A stretch of 64,000 bases of DNA from Parachlamydiales bacterium. GTDB taxonomy: Bacteria > Chlamydiota > Chlamydiia > Chlamydiales > JABDDJ01. Position 1 is the first letter of the stretch; each line of letters opens with the position of its first letter. The position numbers and the translations under genes were made by a program. The stretch lies in the NCBI GenBank assembly GCA_041671045.1, contig JBAZCF010000004.1, positions 124,001 to 188,000 on the forward strand, given 5' to 3'. Positions 1-8,842 of the stretch are shown here, piece after piece. The notes beneath the pieces were generated by a model. The model was not told where the DNA came from. It searched no databases and was given only the letters and a program-made list of their open reading frames with translations.

Positions 1-2970
1 ACTCCCGCACAATTGGAAATGCTGACGAAAAATGTGACAGGGCAAGTAAATATACTCATCTCAAAGCAGCAATGGCAAGAATTAGATCTAATTGCTCCCG
101 CCTTAGACGATTTGATCACAGACCCTAAAATTAGAGCGCAGCTAGGCCAAAAATTCGAAGCATTAGTGAAAGATGCCTTTACTAATGGGAATTTTAGTTC
201 GGCAGAAAAACTAACCTATCTTGCGCGTCTATTTAACAGTGATGCCAAATCTTCCGATAGCCGCTTATCTTTGGCTGTCGTAGAAGAAATTTCTGTGATG
301 ATCCAACAGCCCCAATTCTCTGAAGAGAATGTCCAAAAGCTTATTACCTTTTGGGAAAAGCTTGAGAACAGCCCTGCACAGAAATTTCAACTGGCACAAA
401 AGCTTGTGGCAGCTGCAAGGCCCCTTTGGGCACAAAAAAATGGCGGAGTCGATGCTATTGCTTTAATGCGCTTAGCTATGGCTATTTCTCCTTCAAACAG
501 ACAGGATGAGCTAAAAAGATCTATGGAAAAGCAGGTCATGGCTGCTTATAGCCTGACTGTTGCCCATAACGAATTTGAAAAGTTGAGGAGCATCCTGGAA
601 GCGCAGAAACTCTTTGGCTTAGCAGCATCTATCCTGCAAGATCCTAAAGAAATTGCTAACCTCGAAGCCGATGCAGAACTTCTTTATAAACAGGAAAACT
701 ACAAGCAAGCTTTTCTAATAGCTGATTGGATAGCCTCATTAGATCCCACTTCCAAAACAGCTTTACGGCTCGCAGGCATGTCTTCTTATCAAATGGGCGA
801 GTACTCCCGTTCGCTGATCTATCTAAGAAAGCTCCCTTTGACGTCGGAAAATATTGCAGCCAGAGCGGCAGCTGAATTTGCTGCAGGTGATCCTCAAACA
901 GGAAGGAAATTACTGGCTCAGATAGGGAACACTTCCGAACTTGCTACAGAGGTTTATGAGAGATTGGCCATCTCGGTCATGTTAAAAGGCGAGGGGAGTG
1001 AAGCTCTAGGATGGCTAACGGAATCTGCCCGTATGAATGACGAGATGAAAGCAGTGAAATTCCTCGCGTTGTATTCCCTGCAAAGATATGCCGAAGCTTT
1101 AGACCAATACCATTTAATTCCTCCAGCCTTAGCGCAATATGAAGGGGTATTAGGGACTGCAGCCCTCTCAGCTATGTATCTTAAGCAATACGATGAAGCT
1201 GAAGATTATGTAAAAGAACTTTTTGAGACAGGTCATACTAAATTAAGCAAGCTCAGTCCTGCCTACAAAGAGTTAATGCGCGATAGGAGTGTCGTTCCCT
1301 CCAGGAATTTCGTTGCAGCGATGTACTATAAGTTAGTGTCTAAAAACAACGAGAAGGCCTTATTGCAGCTAAAACAGATACAGGAATTCGAACCGCAAGC
1401 AGTATTAGAGCAAACGGATCTATTGATAGATCTTGGCAGATACGAAGAAGCCCAATCTATCATGGATAAAATTAAGCCTATTTTTATAGACACAAAAAAG
1501 AAAGTGCCATTTCAAGGGCGTTTTTGGTCTGTTTATGCCCATCTACAGCAAGAACGAGGTGCTTATTTGGAAGCAAAGCAAGCCTGGAAATATTACTTCT
1601 CGCTCGTTTCCAATAAAAGTCCACCTGATAATGAGCTGCGTCATTATGCAAATGTCCTCTTTGCCTTAAGGCAATTTGAAGAGGCTAAAAATGTCATCCA
1701 TAAAATCCCCTCCGCTCAGACAACATCAGAGGATCTACTTTTGTTGATGGAAATTCAATTCCATCAAGATGAAGTCCCCGAGCTTGAAAACAACGCTAAA
1801 ATGTTATTGCAGAAGTATCCTAGCGACACATATCTAAGGCTGCGCATTGCAAAACTGCTCTTTTTGACTCAAAATAATAACCTTTACCGAAAAGCTCTAC
1901 TGAATATTCCAAAACCGGAAGCATTGGACAATAAAGCTGCGGGTGCACTTCTGCAGTTAAGGTCACTGGTAGGGGAATATGAATCAGCTTTAAGTTATTT
2001 TCAAAGCCGTACAACTGCGTGGCAAGATAACCCGCTCATACTTGAAACACTTTATTCTATCTTAGAGGGAATGTCGGACTCTGCCGCAGCTAAGCAGGTT
2101 GCACGCAGAGTAGGATCGGTCGAACCTACGAATGAAGCTTATAGAATATTCAAAATACAGTTTGGCGATGACGATATTTATAATAATAATCTCGTTATCC
2201 ATTATGCCTCCTTATATGACAAAAATGTACTATCTCCTACCTCGCAGTTAGCTTATGCTTTGGCACTGCAAGAAGAGGCCTTAGAGAATTTCCTTAAAGG
2301 GGGAAAGTTATTAAAGGAATATAAATACGCACTCAATAAATCTGCAGGGGTCTTGTTATCCCTCTCAAAATCATATAGCGATATTCCGGAGCTGCATTAC
2401 TATTTAGGACAAGCTTACTATTTATTAGGAAGCAGAGAAGAAGCGCAATTCGCATTTGAGCAAGCGATTCGATTAGATCCCTCTTACACAGAAGCTCTGC
2501 TTCATTTAGGCCTGATCTATGCTGAAACTTCCAATTGGCTGGAAGCCAGCCAAATGCTCGAAAAAGCTGTTCAATACGCCCCCAATAATGGATTGGCTTG
2601 GCGAAAATTAGGAGATATACAAGAGAAGTTAAGCAACTATCTTGACGCTTTGAATTCCTATGCACAGGCAGCCCATTACAGACCTGATGATGTGGAAAAC
2701 TATATTAAATTAGGCGAGCTGAACTTGGTAATAAACAATCCTGAACAGTCGATAGCACTTCTCGACAAAGCACTGGCAAAACAACCGGACAATATTAAGA
2801 TCCTGAGCCTTTTGTTAAAAGCTTTGTATGATGAAAACCTGCGTACTAATGGAGATAAGATAAACGATATCATTCAGCGTCAGCAAAATATTTATGAACG
2901 ACTATATAAGTTGGATCCCCAGGGAGCCGTTCCTTTAAGGAAAAAACTCATAGAAAATTGGAATAAATAG
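1..2970 (+). CDS. TPR-repeat protein, 5' end outside the window
   Basis: The reading frame is open from the first base, so the true start is probably upstream; about 989 codons are visible. The protein is almost entirely helical. Tetratricopeptide repeats are clearest in the last third, for example the stretch around FEQAIRLDPSYTEALLHLG and the following unit ending in YAPNNGLAWRKLGD, with the usual aromatic/Gly/Ala spacing and Pro at the repeat ends. TPR superhelices act as protein-binding scaffolds; the partner cannot be told from sequence. No signal peptide can be judged because the N-terminus is missing. The DMT permease gene follows 47 bp downstream on the same strand. Function is not recognised beyond the repeat class. 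Confidence 0.85.
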   Translation, partial: TPAQLEMLTKNVTGQVNILISKQQWQELDLIAPALDDLITDPKIRAQLGQKFEALVKDAFTNGNFSSAEKLTYLARLFNSDAKSSDSRLSLAVVEEISVMIQQPQFSEENVQKLITFWEKLENSPAQKFQLAQKLVAAARPLWAQKNGGVDAIALMRLAMAISPSNRQDELKRSMEKQVMAAYSLTVAHNEFEKLRSILEAQKLFGLAASILQDPKEIANLEADAELLYKQENYKQAFLIADWIASLDPTSKTALRLAGMSSYQMGEYSRSLIYLRKLPLTSENIAARAAAEFAAGDPQTGRKLLAQIGNTSELATEVYERLAISVMLKGEGSEALGWLTESARMNDEMKAVKFLALYSLQRYAEALDQYHLIPPALAQYEGVLGTAALSAMYLKQYDEAEDYVKELFETGHTKLSKLSPAYKELMRDRSVVPSRNFVAAMYYKLVSKNNEKALLQLKQIQEFEPQAVLEQTDLLIDLGRYEEAQSIMDKIKPIFIDTKKKVPFQGRFWSVYAHLQQERGAYLEAKQAWKYYFSLVSNKSPPDNELRHYANVLFALRQFEEAKNVIHKIPSAQTTSEDLLLLMEIQFHQDEVPELENNAKMLLQKYPSDTYLRLRIAKLLFLTQNNNLYRKALLNIPKPEALDNKAAGALLQLRSLVGEYESALSYFQSRTTAWQDNPLILETLYSILEGMSDSAAAKQVARRVGSVEPTNEAYRIFKIQFGDDDIYNNNLVIHYASLYDKNVLSPTSQLAYALALQEEALENFLKGGKLLKEYKYALNKSAGVLLSLSKSYSDIPELHYYLGQAYYLLGSREEAQFAFEQAIRLDPSYTEALLHLGLIYAETSNWLEASQMLEKAVQYAPNNGLAWRKLGDIQEKLSNYLDALNSYAQAAHYRPDDVENYIKLGELNLVINNPEQSIALLDKALAKQPDNIKILSLLLKALYDENLRTNGDKINDIIQRQQNIYERLYKLDPQGAVPLRKKLIENWNK

Positions 2971-3017
2971 TTAGAATTTGCTATAGTTTTGTCCAAACCT
3001 TTAAAATTTAATTAATT

Positions 3018-3965
3018 ATGCATCTAATCGTCCTACTCTTTGCCGGTTTCGCCAGCGTATTTACCATCGGAAAAGCAGCTTTAGAAGTTTCGGATCCACT
3101 GTTCTTCGTGGGTTCACGTATGACGATTGCAGGATTATTTATGTGCCTATATTCGGCTTATTCCCAAGGAGCATCCTCACTACGGCTTAATCGCCTACAA
3201 TGGACAGGCATAGCGGCCCTAGCAGTGGTCAATATCTATTTGACTAACGCACTGGAGTTTTGGGGACTAAAGTATTTGACTTCTACCAAAACTTGTTTTT
3301 TCTACAGCTTAACTCCATTTATTGCGGCAATTGGAAGCTACTTATTTTTCAGTGAGAAGTTATCTAAGAAAAAATGGATCGGCCTGATCATCGGGATCGT
3401 CGGCTTCTCGCCCATTATTTTTGGATCTGCTGATACAGAAGAGATGCGTTCGTTTCTGATATTTTCCTGGCCTGAACTTGCTGTATTAGGCGCAGTTGTG
3501 GCGAGCTCCATCGGCTGGATTCTTTTAAAACAAAGCACGCAAAATCATAAAGTCAGCTCCTTTGCCGCGAATGGCTTAAGCATGTTATTAGGCGGTGCCA
3601 TCACTACAGTAAATTCTCTATTCGTAGAAAATTGGAATCCTATCCCTACAACAAATATTCCTTCCTTTCTTGTTTGTTCTTTTGCATTGATGACTATCTC
3701 CAATTTCTTTTGTTACAATCTTTATGCTCATCTATTCAATAGATTCAGTGCGACTTTCATATCGTTCAGTGGTTTTATAACACCGGCGTTTACTGCTTTA
3801 TACGGTTATGTTTTTCTAAATGAACAGATCCCCCTTCTTTTTTACCCTTCCTATGCAATGGTTTCCTTAGGAATTTTTGTGTTCTATATGGAAGAACTCA
3901 AAGTGGGTGTACCGGAATCTAAAGAAGCTCTTACAGTGAATATTACGGAACCTCAAGAAGCTTAG
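3018..3965 (+). CDS. EamA/DMT-superfamily inner-membrane permease
   Basis: A 315-residue, very hydrophobic protein with about ten predicted membrane segments arranged as two EamA-type halves (roughly 1-140 and 150-290). The conserved DMT feature of a Thr/Pro-containing helix is visible as TSTKTCFFYSLTPF in the first half and SGFITPAFTALYGY in the second. The family exports or exchanges small metabolites. The chlamydial S-adenosylmethionine transporter belongs to the same superfamily, but nothing here fixes the substrate. The start is the ATG after AATTAATT, without a clear ribosome-binding site. The C-terminal 25 residues are hydrophilic and probably cytoplasmic. Confidence 0.8.
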   Translation: MHLIVLLFAGFASVFTIGKAALEVSDPLFFVGSRMTIAGLFMCLYSAYSQGASSLRLNRLQWTGIAALAVVNIYLTNALEFWGLKYLTSTKTCFFYSLTPFIAAIGSYLFFSEKLSKKKWIGLIIGIVGFSPIIFGSADTEEMRSFLIFSWPELAVLGAVVASSIGWILLKQSTQNHKVSSFAANGLSMLLGGAITTVNSLFVENWNPIPTTNIPSFLVCSFALMTISNFFCYNLYAHLFNRFSATFISFSGFITPAFTALYGYVFLNEQIPLLFYPSYAMVSLGIFVFYMEELKVGVPESKEALTVNITEPQEA

Positions 3966-4104
3966 GCTTTTTGGAAATTTCATCTCTTAATCTTATTGAA
4001 TATAATAAAATTTTCGAAAGATTTATTTTAAATTTAATTAAGAAATGATTTAATAATATTAAAGAGTATTGTTAATTTTTTATTTATATTTGAGGTCAGC
4101 GATT

Positions 4105-4794
4105 ATGCAAAAACCAAAGATCATATTGATTGAAGATGAAGAAGATATCGCCGCCTTGATCAAACTTCAAGCGGAAATGTCCGGGTACAAATTACAGGCC
4201 GAAGTAGACGGTTTGAATGGTTATAGAGCTATAGAAAAAGAAAAACCTGATCTAGTCATACTCGATATTATGCTTCCCGGTCAAAGCGGTTTAGATGTTT
4301 GCCGTAAAATAAAAAACCATCCCGATTTAAAAGACATTCCGGTCATTATGATTTCTGCTAAAAGTGAAGAGCTAGACATTGTATTAGGGCTCGAATTAGG
4401 CGCTGATGACTATGTTGCTAAACCCTTTTCTCCAAAAGTCCTATTCTCAAGGGTCAGGGCCGTTCTGCGTAGAGGTAAAGAACCTGAAAAAGCTCCTAAA
4501 CTGGTGAAATTCGGCGCCTTTACAATGGATGTCGACAGATATTTAGTTAAAAAGAAAGAAAAGCCTATCCAATTAACGCTTTCTGAATTTGGTATTCTAC
4601 GCCGTCTACTTATGAACCGCGGAAAAGTGCTGACTCGGAACCAACTCCTTGATGATGTGCAAAATGATGATGCTTTCATTGTAGACCGTAACATCGATGT
4701 TCACATCGCAGCGCTTAGAAAAAAATTAGGGCCGAATTTCCACTGGATCGAGACCGTCAGGGGTGTCGGCTACCGCTTTAAGGAAGAAGAATAG
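4105..4794 (+). CDS. OmpR/PhoB-family response regulator (orphan)
   Basis: A 229-residue two-domain regulator. The receiver domain (about 4-118) keeps all the phosphorylation residues: the acidic cluster in LIEDEED, the acceptor Asp in LDIMLPG, the Ser in MISAK and the Lys in VAKPF. The C-terminal winged helix (about 130-228) ends in the typical RNIDVHIAALRKKLG and TVRGVGYRF motifs. It should be controlled by phosphorylation, unlike ChxR of Chlamydia, which lacks the acceptor site. I chose the ATG at 4105 because GAGG lies ten bases upstream and the protein then begins directly at the receiver domain. No histidine kinase is next to it. Its last 17 bp overlap the convergent NFACT-R gene. Confidence 0.92.
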   Translation: MQKPKIILIEDEEDIAALIKLQAEMSGYKLQAEVDGLNGYRAIEKEKPDLVILDIMLPGQSGLDVCRKIKNHPDLKDIPVIMISAKSEELDIVLGLELGADDYVAKPFSPKVLFSRVRAVLRRGKEPEKAPKLVKFGAFTMDVDRYLVKKKEKPIQLTLSEFGILRRLLMNRGKVLTRNQLLDDVQNDDAFIVDRNIDVHIAALRKKLGPNFHWIETVRGVGYRFKEEE

Positions 4795-5647
4795 ATTTCT
4801 TTAGCCTTTCTAATTGTGCAGGGTCTGCAACCACCCTGCACTTTTTATGTTTTGATACGGAAACTGTTCCCGGCCTATGCCCACCAGGACCACGAGAGAC
4901 AAATTTGGCCTGTGTCAAGATAACTTCCCCCTCGCCTGCCTTTGCTAATCTGCTATGCTGTAATGCTAGCTGCATCGCATCATAAAGCGTTTCTTGTGCA
5001 GGGGCTTCTGATCGTATCACAATGTGTGAACCGGGGACATCTGCCGTATGAAGCCACCAGTCATTTCCTCGTGCTAGTTTTAAACTTAAAGTTTCGTTAT
5101 CCCGTGCTGTGCGGCCTACCCAAATTTCTGTTCCATCCTTCGCCTGATACTTTTTGTAGGGTAGCTTGGGAGCCGGTATTTTCTTCTGTCCCGGCTTGGA
5201 TTGCGGACTTAAAGAGGGAAAACGGTGTTTGATCTGTTCCCATTCTTCTTCACAAGATATCTTTTCCAGGAGGCCTATTTCTTCTTCCACGATCAGGGCT
5301 TTGCTTTGTAGCATCTTTAAACGCCGTTCAAAATGAGGGATGGATTTTTGAAGTTTTTTTGCTGCCTTAAATCGTTTTTTTAGCTGCTCTTCTACCGGAA
5401 TACGTGGTTCTATAGCGAGGGTTTTCGTTGTTCCATCCTTCCAATCGTCAACGGAAATCTGAGTATCGCCTTTCTTATAGCTGTAAAGATTGGACTGTAG
5501 CAGCACAGCCTCGTGGTAATTATTTTCCCATCCCTCGGCAAGCTGCAGATCTTGTCGAGTTGTATCCATTGTACTTGTGGTGCGTTTAAGATTTTTATGC
5601 AGCTGTCTGAGCGTTGTGGAGACTGCATTTTCCCAGGACAATTTCAT
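4778..5647 (-). CDS. NFACT-R (DUF814) protein lacking the NFACT-N domain, RqcH C-terminal-like
   Basis: A 289-residue protein. Residues about 1-140 form two charged coiled-coil arms around a small middle segment (NLYSYKKGDTQISVDDW). Residues about 170-285 form an NFACT-R domain with the diagnostic WWLHTADVPGSHIVIRS and GGHRPGTVSV motifs. This matches the coiled coil plus NFACT-R half of RqcH/Rqc2, the ribosome quality-control factor that binds 60S/50S subunits carrying stalled peptidyl-tRNA and recruits alanyl-tRNA. The N-terminal NFACT-N and HhH regions are absent, and the ORF begins right at the coiled coil. Whether it still adds alanine tails is unknown. It is divergent from the ABC-F gene (56 bp between starts) and convergent with the response regulator. 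Confidence 0.85.
   Translation of the reverse strand: MKLSWENAVSTTLRQLHKNLKRTTSTMDTTRQDLQLAEGWENNYHEAVLLQSNLYSYKKGDTQISVDDWKDGTTKTLAIEPRIPVEEQLKKRFKAAKKLQKSIPHFERRLKMLQSKALIVEEEIGLLEKISCEEEWEQIKHRFPSLSPQSKPGQKKIPAPKLPYKKYQAKDGTEIWVGRTARDNETLSLKLARGNDWWLHTADVPGSHIVIRSEAPAQETLYDAMQLALQHSRLAKAGEGEVILTQAKFVSRGPGGHRPGTVSVSKHKKCRVVADPAQLERLKKSILLP
4816..4847 (+). terminator. Rho-independent terminator of the response regulator gene, inside the opposing gene
   Basis: A perfect 9-bp stem, GTGCAGGGT (4816-4824) and ACCCTGCAC (4833-4841), with an 8-base loop is followed by TTTTTAT. It lies 21 bp after the response-regulator stop codon and is embedded in the last codons of the NFACT-R gene on the other strand. 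Confidence 0.75.
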
Positions 5648-5650
5648 ACG

Positions 5651-5680
5651 TTCACCATTTTACCATATTTGTGTTACAAT
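5651..5680 (+). promoter_or_regulatory. Putative promoter of the ABC-F gene
   Basis: TTCACC (5651-5656) and TACAAT (5675-5680), separated by 18 bp, sit in the 56-bp divergent region and would give a short leader. AGGAG at 5693-5697 is the ribosome-binding site, six bases before the GTG start at 5704. Confidence 0.4.
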
Positions 5681-5703
5681 ATTCTGAAAAACAGGAGTTT
5701 AAA

Positions 5704-7620
5704 GTGTTATCTCTATCCGGCGTGACCATGCGGTTTGGTTCTAAAATTCTCTACGAAAATGTAGATCTTCAGCTTAACCCGGGTAGACGGTATGGTCTTG
5801 TAGGAGCTAATGGCTGCGGAAAGTCCACTTTGTTGGAAATTCTATCAGGAAACCTAGTCCCAGATAAAGGAGATATTGCCACCCCTTCAGGCGTTACCAT
5901 TGGAACGATGAAGCAAGACCAATATCTTTTCGACGAAGAACCACTTCTCAACGTTGTTTTACGTGGAAAAGAACAGCTCTGGGAAGCAATGCAGCAAAGG
6001 CAGCACCTCTTTGATACAGTAGAAGAATTTGATGAAGCAACGTGCCATCGTTTAGAGAAACTGGAATCTATCATTGCGGCCCATGATGGATACGTTGCCG
6101 AAAGCGACGCGGCAAAACTCTTAGAAGGATTAGGCATTCCGGCAGAAAAACATTTCCAGCCTATGCGGCTTTTCTCCGGGGGCTATAAACTCCGCGTTCT
6201 CTTGGCACGCCTTTTGTTTTCAGATTGTGATTTCTTGTTATTGGACGAACCTACCAACCACCTTGACCTATTTACTATCCGCTGGTTGGAAGAGTTTCTA
6301 CGCAACTATAGAGGGACCCTCTTGGTTATTTCGCATGATAGAATGTTCTTAAATAACGTTTGTACAGATATACTAGACACTGACCACAATACTGTACGCC
6401 ACTTTAAAGGAAACTACGACGCCTTTGTCCAAGCGAAAAGCGAGATGCATTTGCTGATGGAAAAACAAATGGTCAACCAGGAGAAAAGGCGCGACCAATT
6501 GATGGAATTTGTCGAAAAATTAGGCGCCAAGGCATCCAAAGCTACCCAAGCTAAATCTAAAATGCATCTTGTTGAAAAATTAAATGATCAAATGGCAGAA
6601 CTTGAAGTAGCTCCTTCCTCAAGACGTTCACCAAGACTTGGGTTTAAAGTGGACAAAGCATCGGGAGCGCGAGTATTACGCGTCGACACTCTAAGCAAAA
6701 ACTACGGCGAAAACCACGTTCTAAATAATGTGACCTTGGAAATTGAAAGAGGCGAGAAAGTTGCTTTCCTAGGAGCTAACGGAATAGGTAAAACCACTTT
6801 CTTAGAAATCATTACAGGTAATATAGAGTTGACCTCAGGATCATTTGAATGGGGCCATAATGCTAATGTTGCCTATTTTCCCCAGGATCCACGTAAAGCT
6901 TTAGACCAGGATAAAACCCCCTTGGAGTGGCTCTGTTCCATAGACTATAAAGTGAGCGAACAACAAGTCCGTGGTCTATTAGGACGCGTGCTTATTGAAG
7001 GGGATGAAGTGCATCAGCCCATCAATACCCTCAGTGGGGGAGAGATGGCCCGCCTCATCTTAGCGCAAATGATGATCAAAAAGCCGAATGTCTTAATCTT
7101 TGACGAACCGACAAACCACCTGGATATGGAGTCGATGGAAGAGTTATTGAACTGTCTTAATGACTATGACGGCACAGTTCTGCTCGTCAGCCACAACCGT
7201 TATTTCGTGTCGACATTTGCTGATAGAATCATTGAAATCCAACCGGAAGGCATTGCGAATTATCTCTGCACCTATGAAGAATATATTGCTAAAAGAGATC
7301 TGGACCTCCTAGACCGCAATGTTAAACGGCCTACAGCAAAACAACAAACAACTAAAGCTTCGGATCCTCTTCCGCGTGAAGATAAACGCAAGAAAGCTCA
7401 CCTTGAGAAAGACCTCAAAGAGGTCGAAGATAAATGCAGCAGCTTGGAAATTGAGCTTAAGGAGATTGATAGTAAGCTTTTTGATCCTGAGTACTATGTA
7501 AAAGCCTCTTTTGATGAGCAGAATAAGTTGAAAGGGCGGAAAGAGGCTATTGAAAAAGAGCTGGAAAGCTTGATTGTCCGTTGGGAAGAGATCAACCAAG
7601 TACTTGCTAAGTCAACATAA
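5704..7620 (+). CDS. ABC-F family ATPase, YbiT-like with a C-terminal coiled-coil extension
   Basis: A 638-residue soluble protein with two ABC domains and no membrane segment. Walker A motifs are GANGCGKST and GANGIGKTT; signatures are SGGYKLRVLLARLL and SGGEMARLILAQMM; Walker B motifs are LLLDEPTNHLD and LIFDEPTNHLD. ABC-F proteins act on the ribosome (E-site binding, relief of stalling, or antibiotic protection). From memory, the opening residues and linker resemble E. coli YbiT more than EttA or Uup, but YbiT is about 530 residues. The extra ~110 residues here (about 530-638) form a Lys/Glu-rich coiled coil like the one ending Uup. The GTG start at 5704 has an AGGAG six bases upstream and starts exactly at the first ABC strand. 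Confidence 0.88.
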   Translation: MLSLSGVTMRFGSKILYENVDLQLNPGRRYGLVGANGCGKSTLLEILSGNLVPDKGDIATPSGVTIGTMKQDQYLFDEEPLLNVVLRGKEQLWEAMQQRQHLFDTVEEFDEATCHRLEKLESIIAAHDGYVAESDAAKLLEGLGIPAEKHFQPMRLFSGGYKLRVLLARLLFSDCDFLLLDEPTNHLDLFTIRWLEEFLRNYRGTLLVISHDRMFLNNVCTDILDTDHNTVRHFKGNYDAFVQAKSEMHLLMEKQMVNQEKRRDQLMEFVEKLGAKASKATQAKSKMHLVEKLNDQMAELEVAPSSRRSPRLGFKVDKASGARVLRVDTLSKNYGENHVLNNVTLEIERGEKVAFLGANGIGKTTFLEIITGNIELTSGSFEWGHNANVAYFPQDPRKALDQDKTPLEWLCSIDYKVSEQQVRGLLGRVLIEGDEVHQPINTLSGGEMARLILAQMMIKKPNVLIFDEPTNHLDMESMEELLNCLNDYDGTVLLVSHNRYFVSTFADRIIEIQPEGIANYLCTYEEYIAKRDLDLLDRNVKRPTAKQQTTKASDPLPREDKRKKAHLEKDLKEVEDKCSSLEIELKEIDSKLFDPEYYVKASFDEQNKLKGRKEAIEKELESLIVRWEEINQVLAKST

Positions 7621-7635
7621 TCCTGATTCATAGAG

Positions 7636-7653
7636 CCGGCGACTTGTCGCCGG
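7636..7653. repeat. GC-rich hairpin (core GCGACTTGTCGC), probable bidirectional terminator
   Basis: CCGGCGACTTGTCGCCGG is a perfect palindromic hairpin in the 42-bp gap between the convergent ABC-F and metK genes, followed by a T-rich stretch on the plus strand. The same 12-base core with different outer stem bases occurs at 29180-29197, so this is a dispersed element as well as a likely terminator. Confidence 0.6.
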
Positions 7654-7662
7654 ACTCCTATT

Positions 7663-8826
7663 TTACGATAGGCTTTTTGGAAAAGCCGCTTTAAGCTGCG
7701 GTACTTTATCGGTACGCTCCCAAGTGAATTCCGGATCTGTCCTTCCAAAATGACCTTCGGATGCCGTCTTAAAGTAGATGGGGCGAAGCATCTGCAAAGT
7801 TTCAATAATGCCGCCCGGAGTCAAGTCAAAGAGCTTATGTACCACATCTTCTAGTTCACATTCATTTACTTTGCTCGTCCCGAATGTTTCCACGCGGATG
7901 GAAACCGGTTCAACACGCCCTATCGCGTAGGAAATTTGCACTTCACACGTATCTGCTAAACCGGCAGCAACAATATTCTTTGCTACATACCGGGCAGCAT
8001 AGCCTCCGGAGCGGTCTACTTTAGTAGGATCCTTACCCGAGAAAGCCCCTCCGCCATGCCTGCCTCGGCCGCCGTAGGTGTCTACAATAATTTTGCGACC
8101 GGTCAGACCGCAGTCCGATGCGGGCCCGCCCTGAATGAAGCTTCCGGAAGGATTAATAAAAAAAGTCGTTTGATCATCCAAAAGATGCGAAGGGATGATT
8201 TTTGCTGCCATGGCCTGCATATCTTTCTTGATTTGTTCTTGAGTGACATCCGGATTATGCTGGGTAGATATTACGATGGCATGGATACGTTTTGGCTTGT
8301 GATCGGGGGTATATTGCACAGTAACTTGGGCTTTAGCATCCGGCCTTAAATAGGGGATATTTCCGCTTTGTCTTTCCAAACGTAGCTGACGGATGATGCT
8401 GTGTGCTAACATTATGGGCAAGGGCATCAGCTCAGGCGTCTCATTGCAGGCAAATCCGAACATCAGCCCTTGGTCGCCTGCGCCGAGTTTTTTATGGCCC
8501 TTAGAAACTCCGGCTGCTATTTCGGGAGATTGTTTGTTAATCGTTGTCAATATTCCGCAGGAGTGGTAATCAAACCCCCATTCGGGATTGTTGTATCCGA
8601 TTTTTTTAATGGTTTCTCTGACGACAGCACGGTAGTCGATATTTGCATGTGTTGTAATTTCCCCTGCCAAGACAACCAACCCGCTGCTAACTAGGGTTTC
8701 ACACGCTACACGCGAGTGGGGATCATGTTCTAAACAACTGTCCAGGATGGCGTCAGAAATCTGATCCGCAATTTTATCGGGATGACCGGATGAAACAGAT
8801 TCTGATGTAAATAGATAATGCTGCAT
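7663..8826 (-). CDS. metK: S-adenosylmethionine synthetase
   Basis: A 387-residue enzyme making S-adenosylmethionine from methionine and ATP. The family motifs are present in order: SGHPDKIADQ near the N-terminus, GAGDQGLMFG, GGPASDCGLTGRKI, and the glycine-rich GGRGRHGGGAFSGKDPTKVDRS. Length is normal for bacterial MetK. I took the ATG at 8826 (MQHYLFTSES) because AAGGTG lies nine bases upstream; an in-frame GTG four codons earlier would overlap that site. Chlamydia trachomatis lacks metK and imports SAM from its host, so its presence suggests less dependence on the host for this cofactor. Confidence 0.96.
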   Translation of the reverse strand: MQHYLFTSESVSSGHPDKIADQISDAILDSCLEHDPHSRVACETLVSSGLVVLAGEITTHANIDYRAVVRETIKKIGYNNPEWGFDYHSCGILTTINKQSPEIAAGVSKGHKKLGAGDQGLMFGFACNETPELMPLPIMLAHSIIRQLRLERQSGNIPYLRPDAKAQVTVQYTPDHKPKRIHAIVISTQHNPDVTQEQIKKDMQAMAAKIIPSHLLDDQTTFFINPSGSFIQGGPASDCGLTGRKIIVDTYGGRGRHGGGAFSGKDPTKVDRSGGYAARYVAKNIVAAGLADTCEVQISYAIGRVEPVSIRVETFGTSKVNECELEDVVHKLFDLTPGGIIETLQMLRPIYFKTASEGHFGRTDPEFTWERTDKVPQLKAAFPKSLS

Positions 8827-8842
8827 AGTATAAAACACCTTG

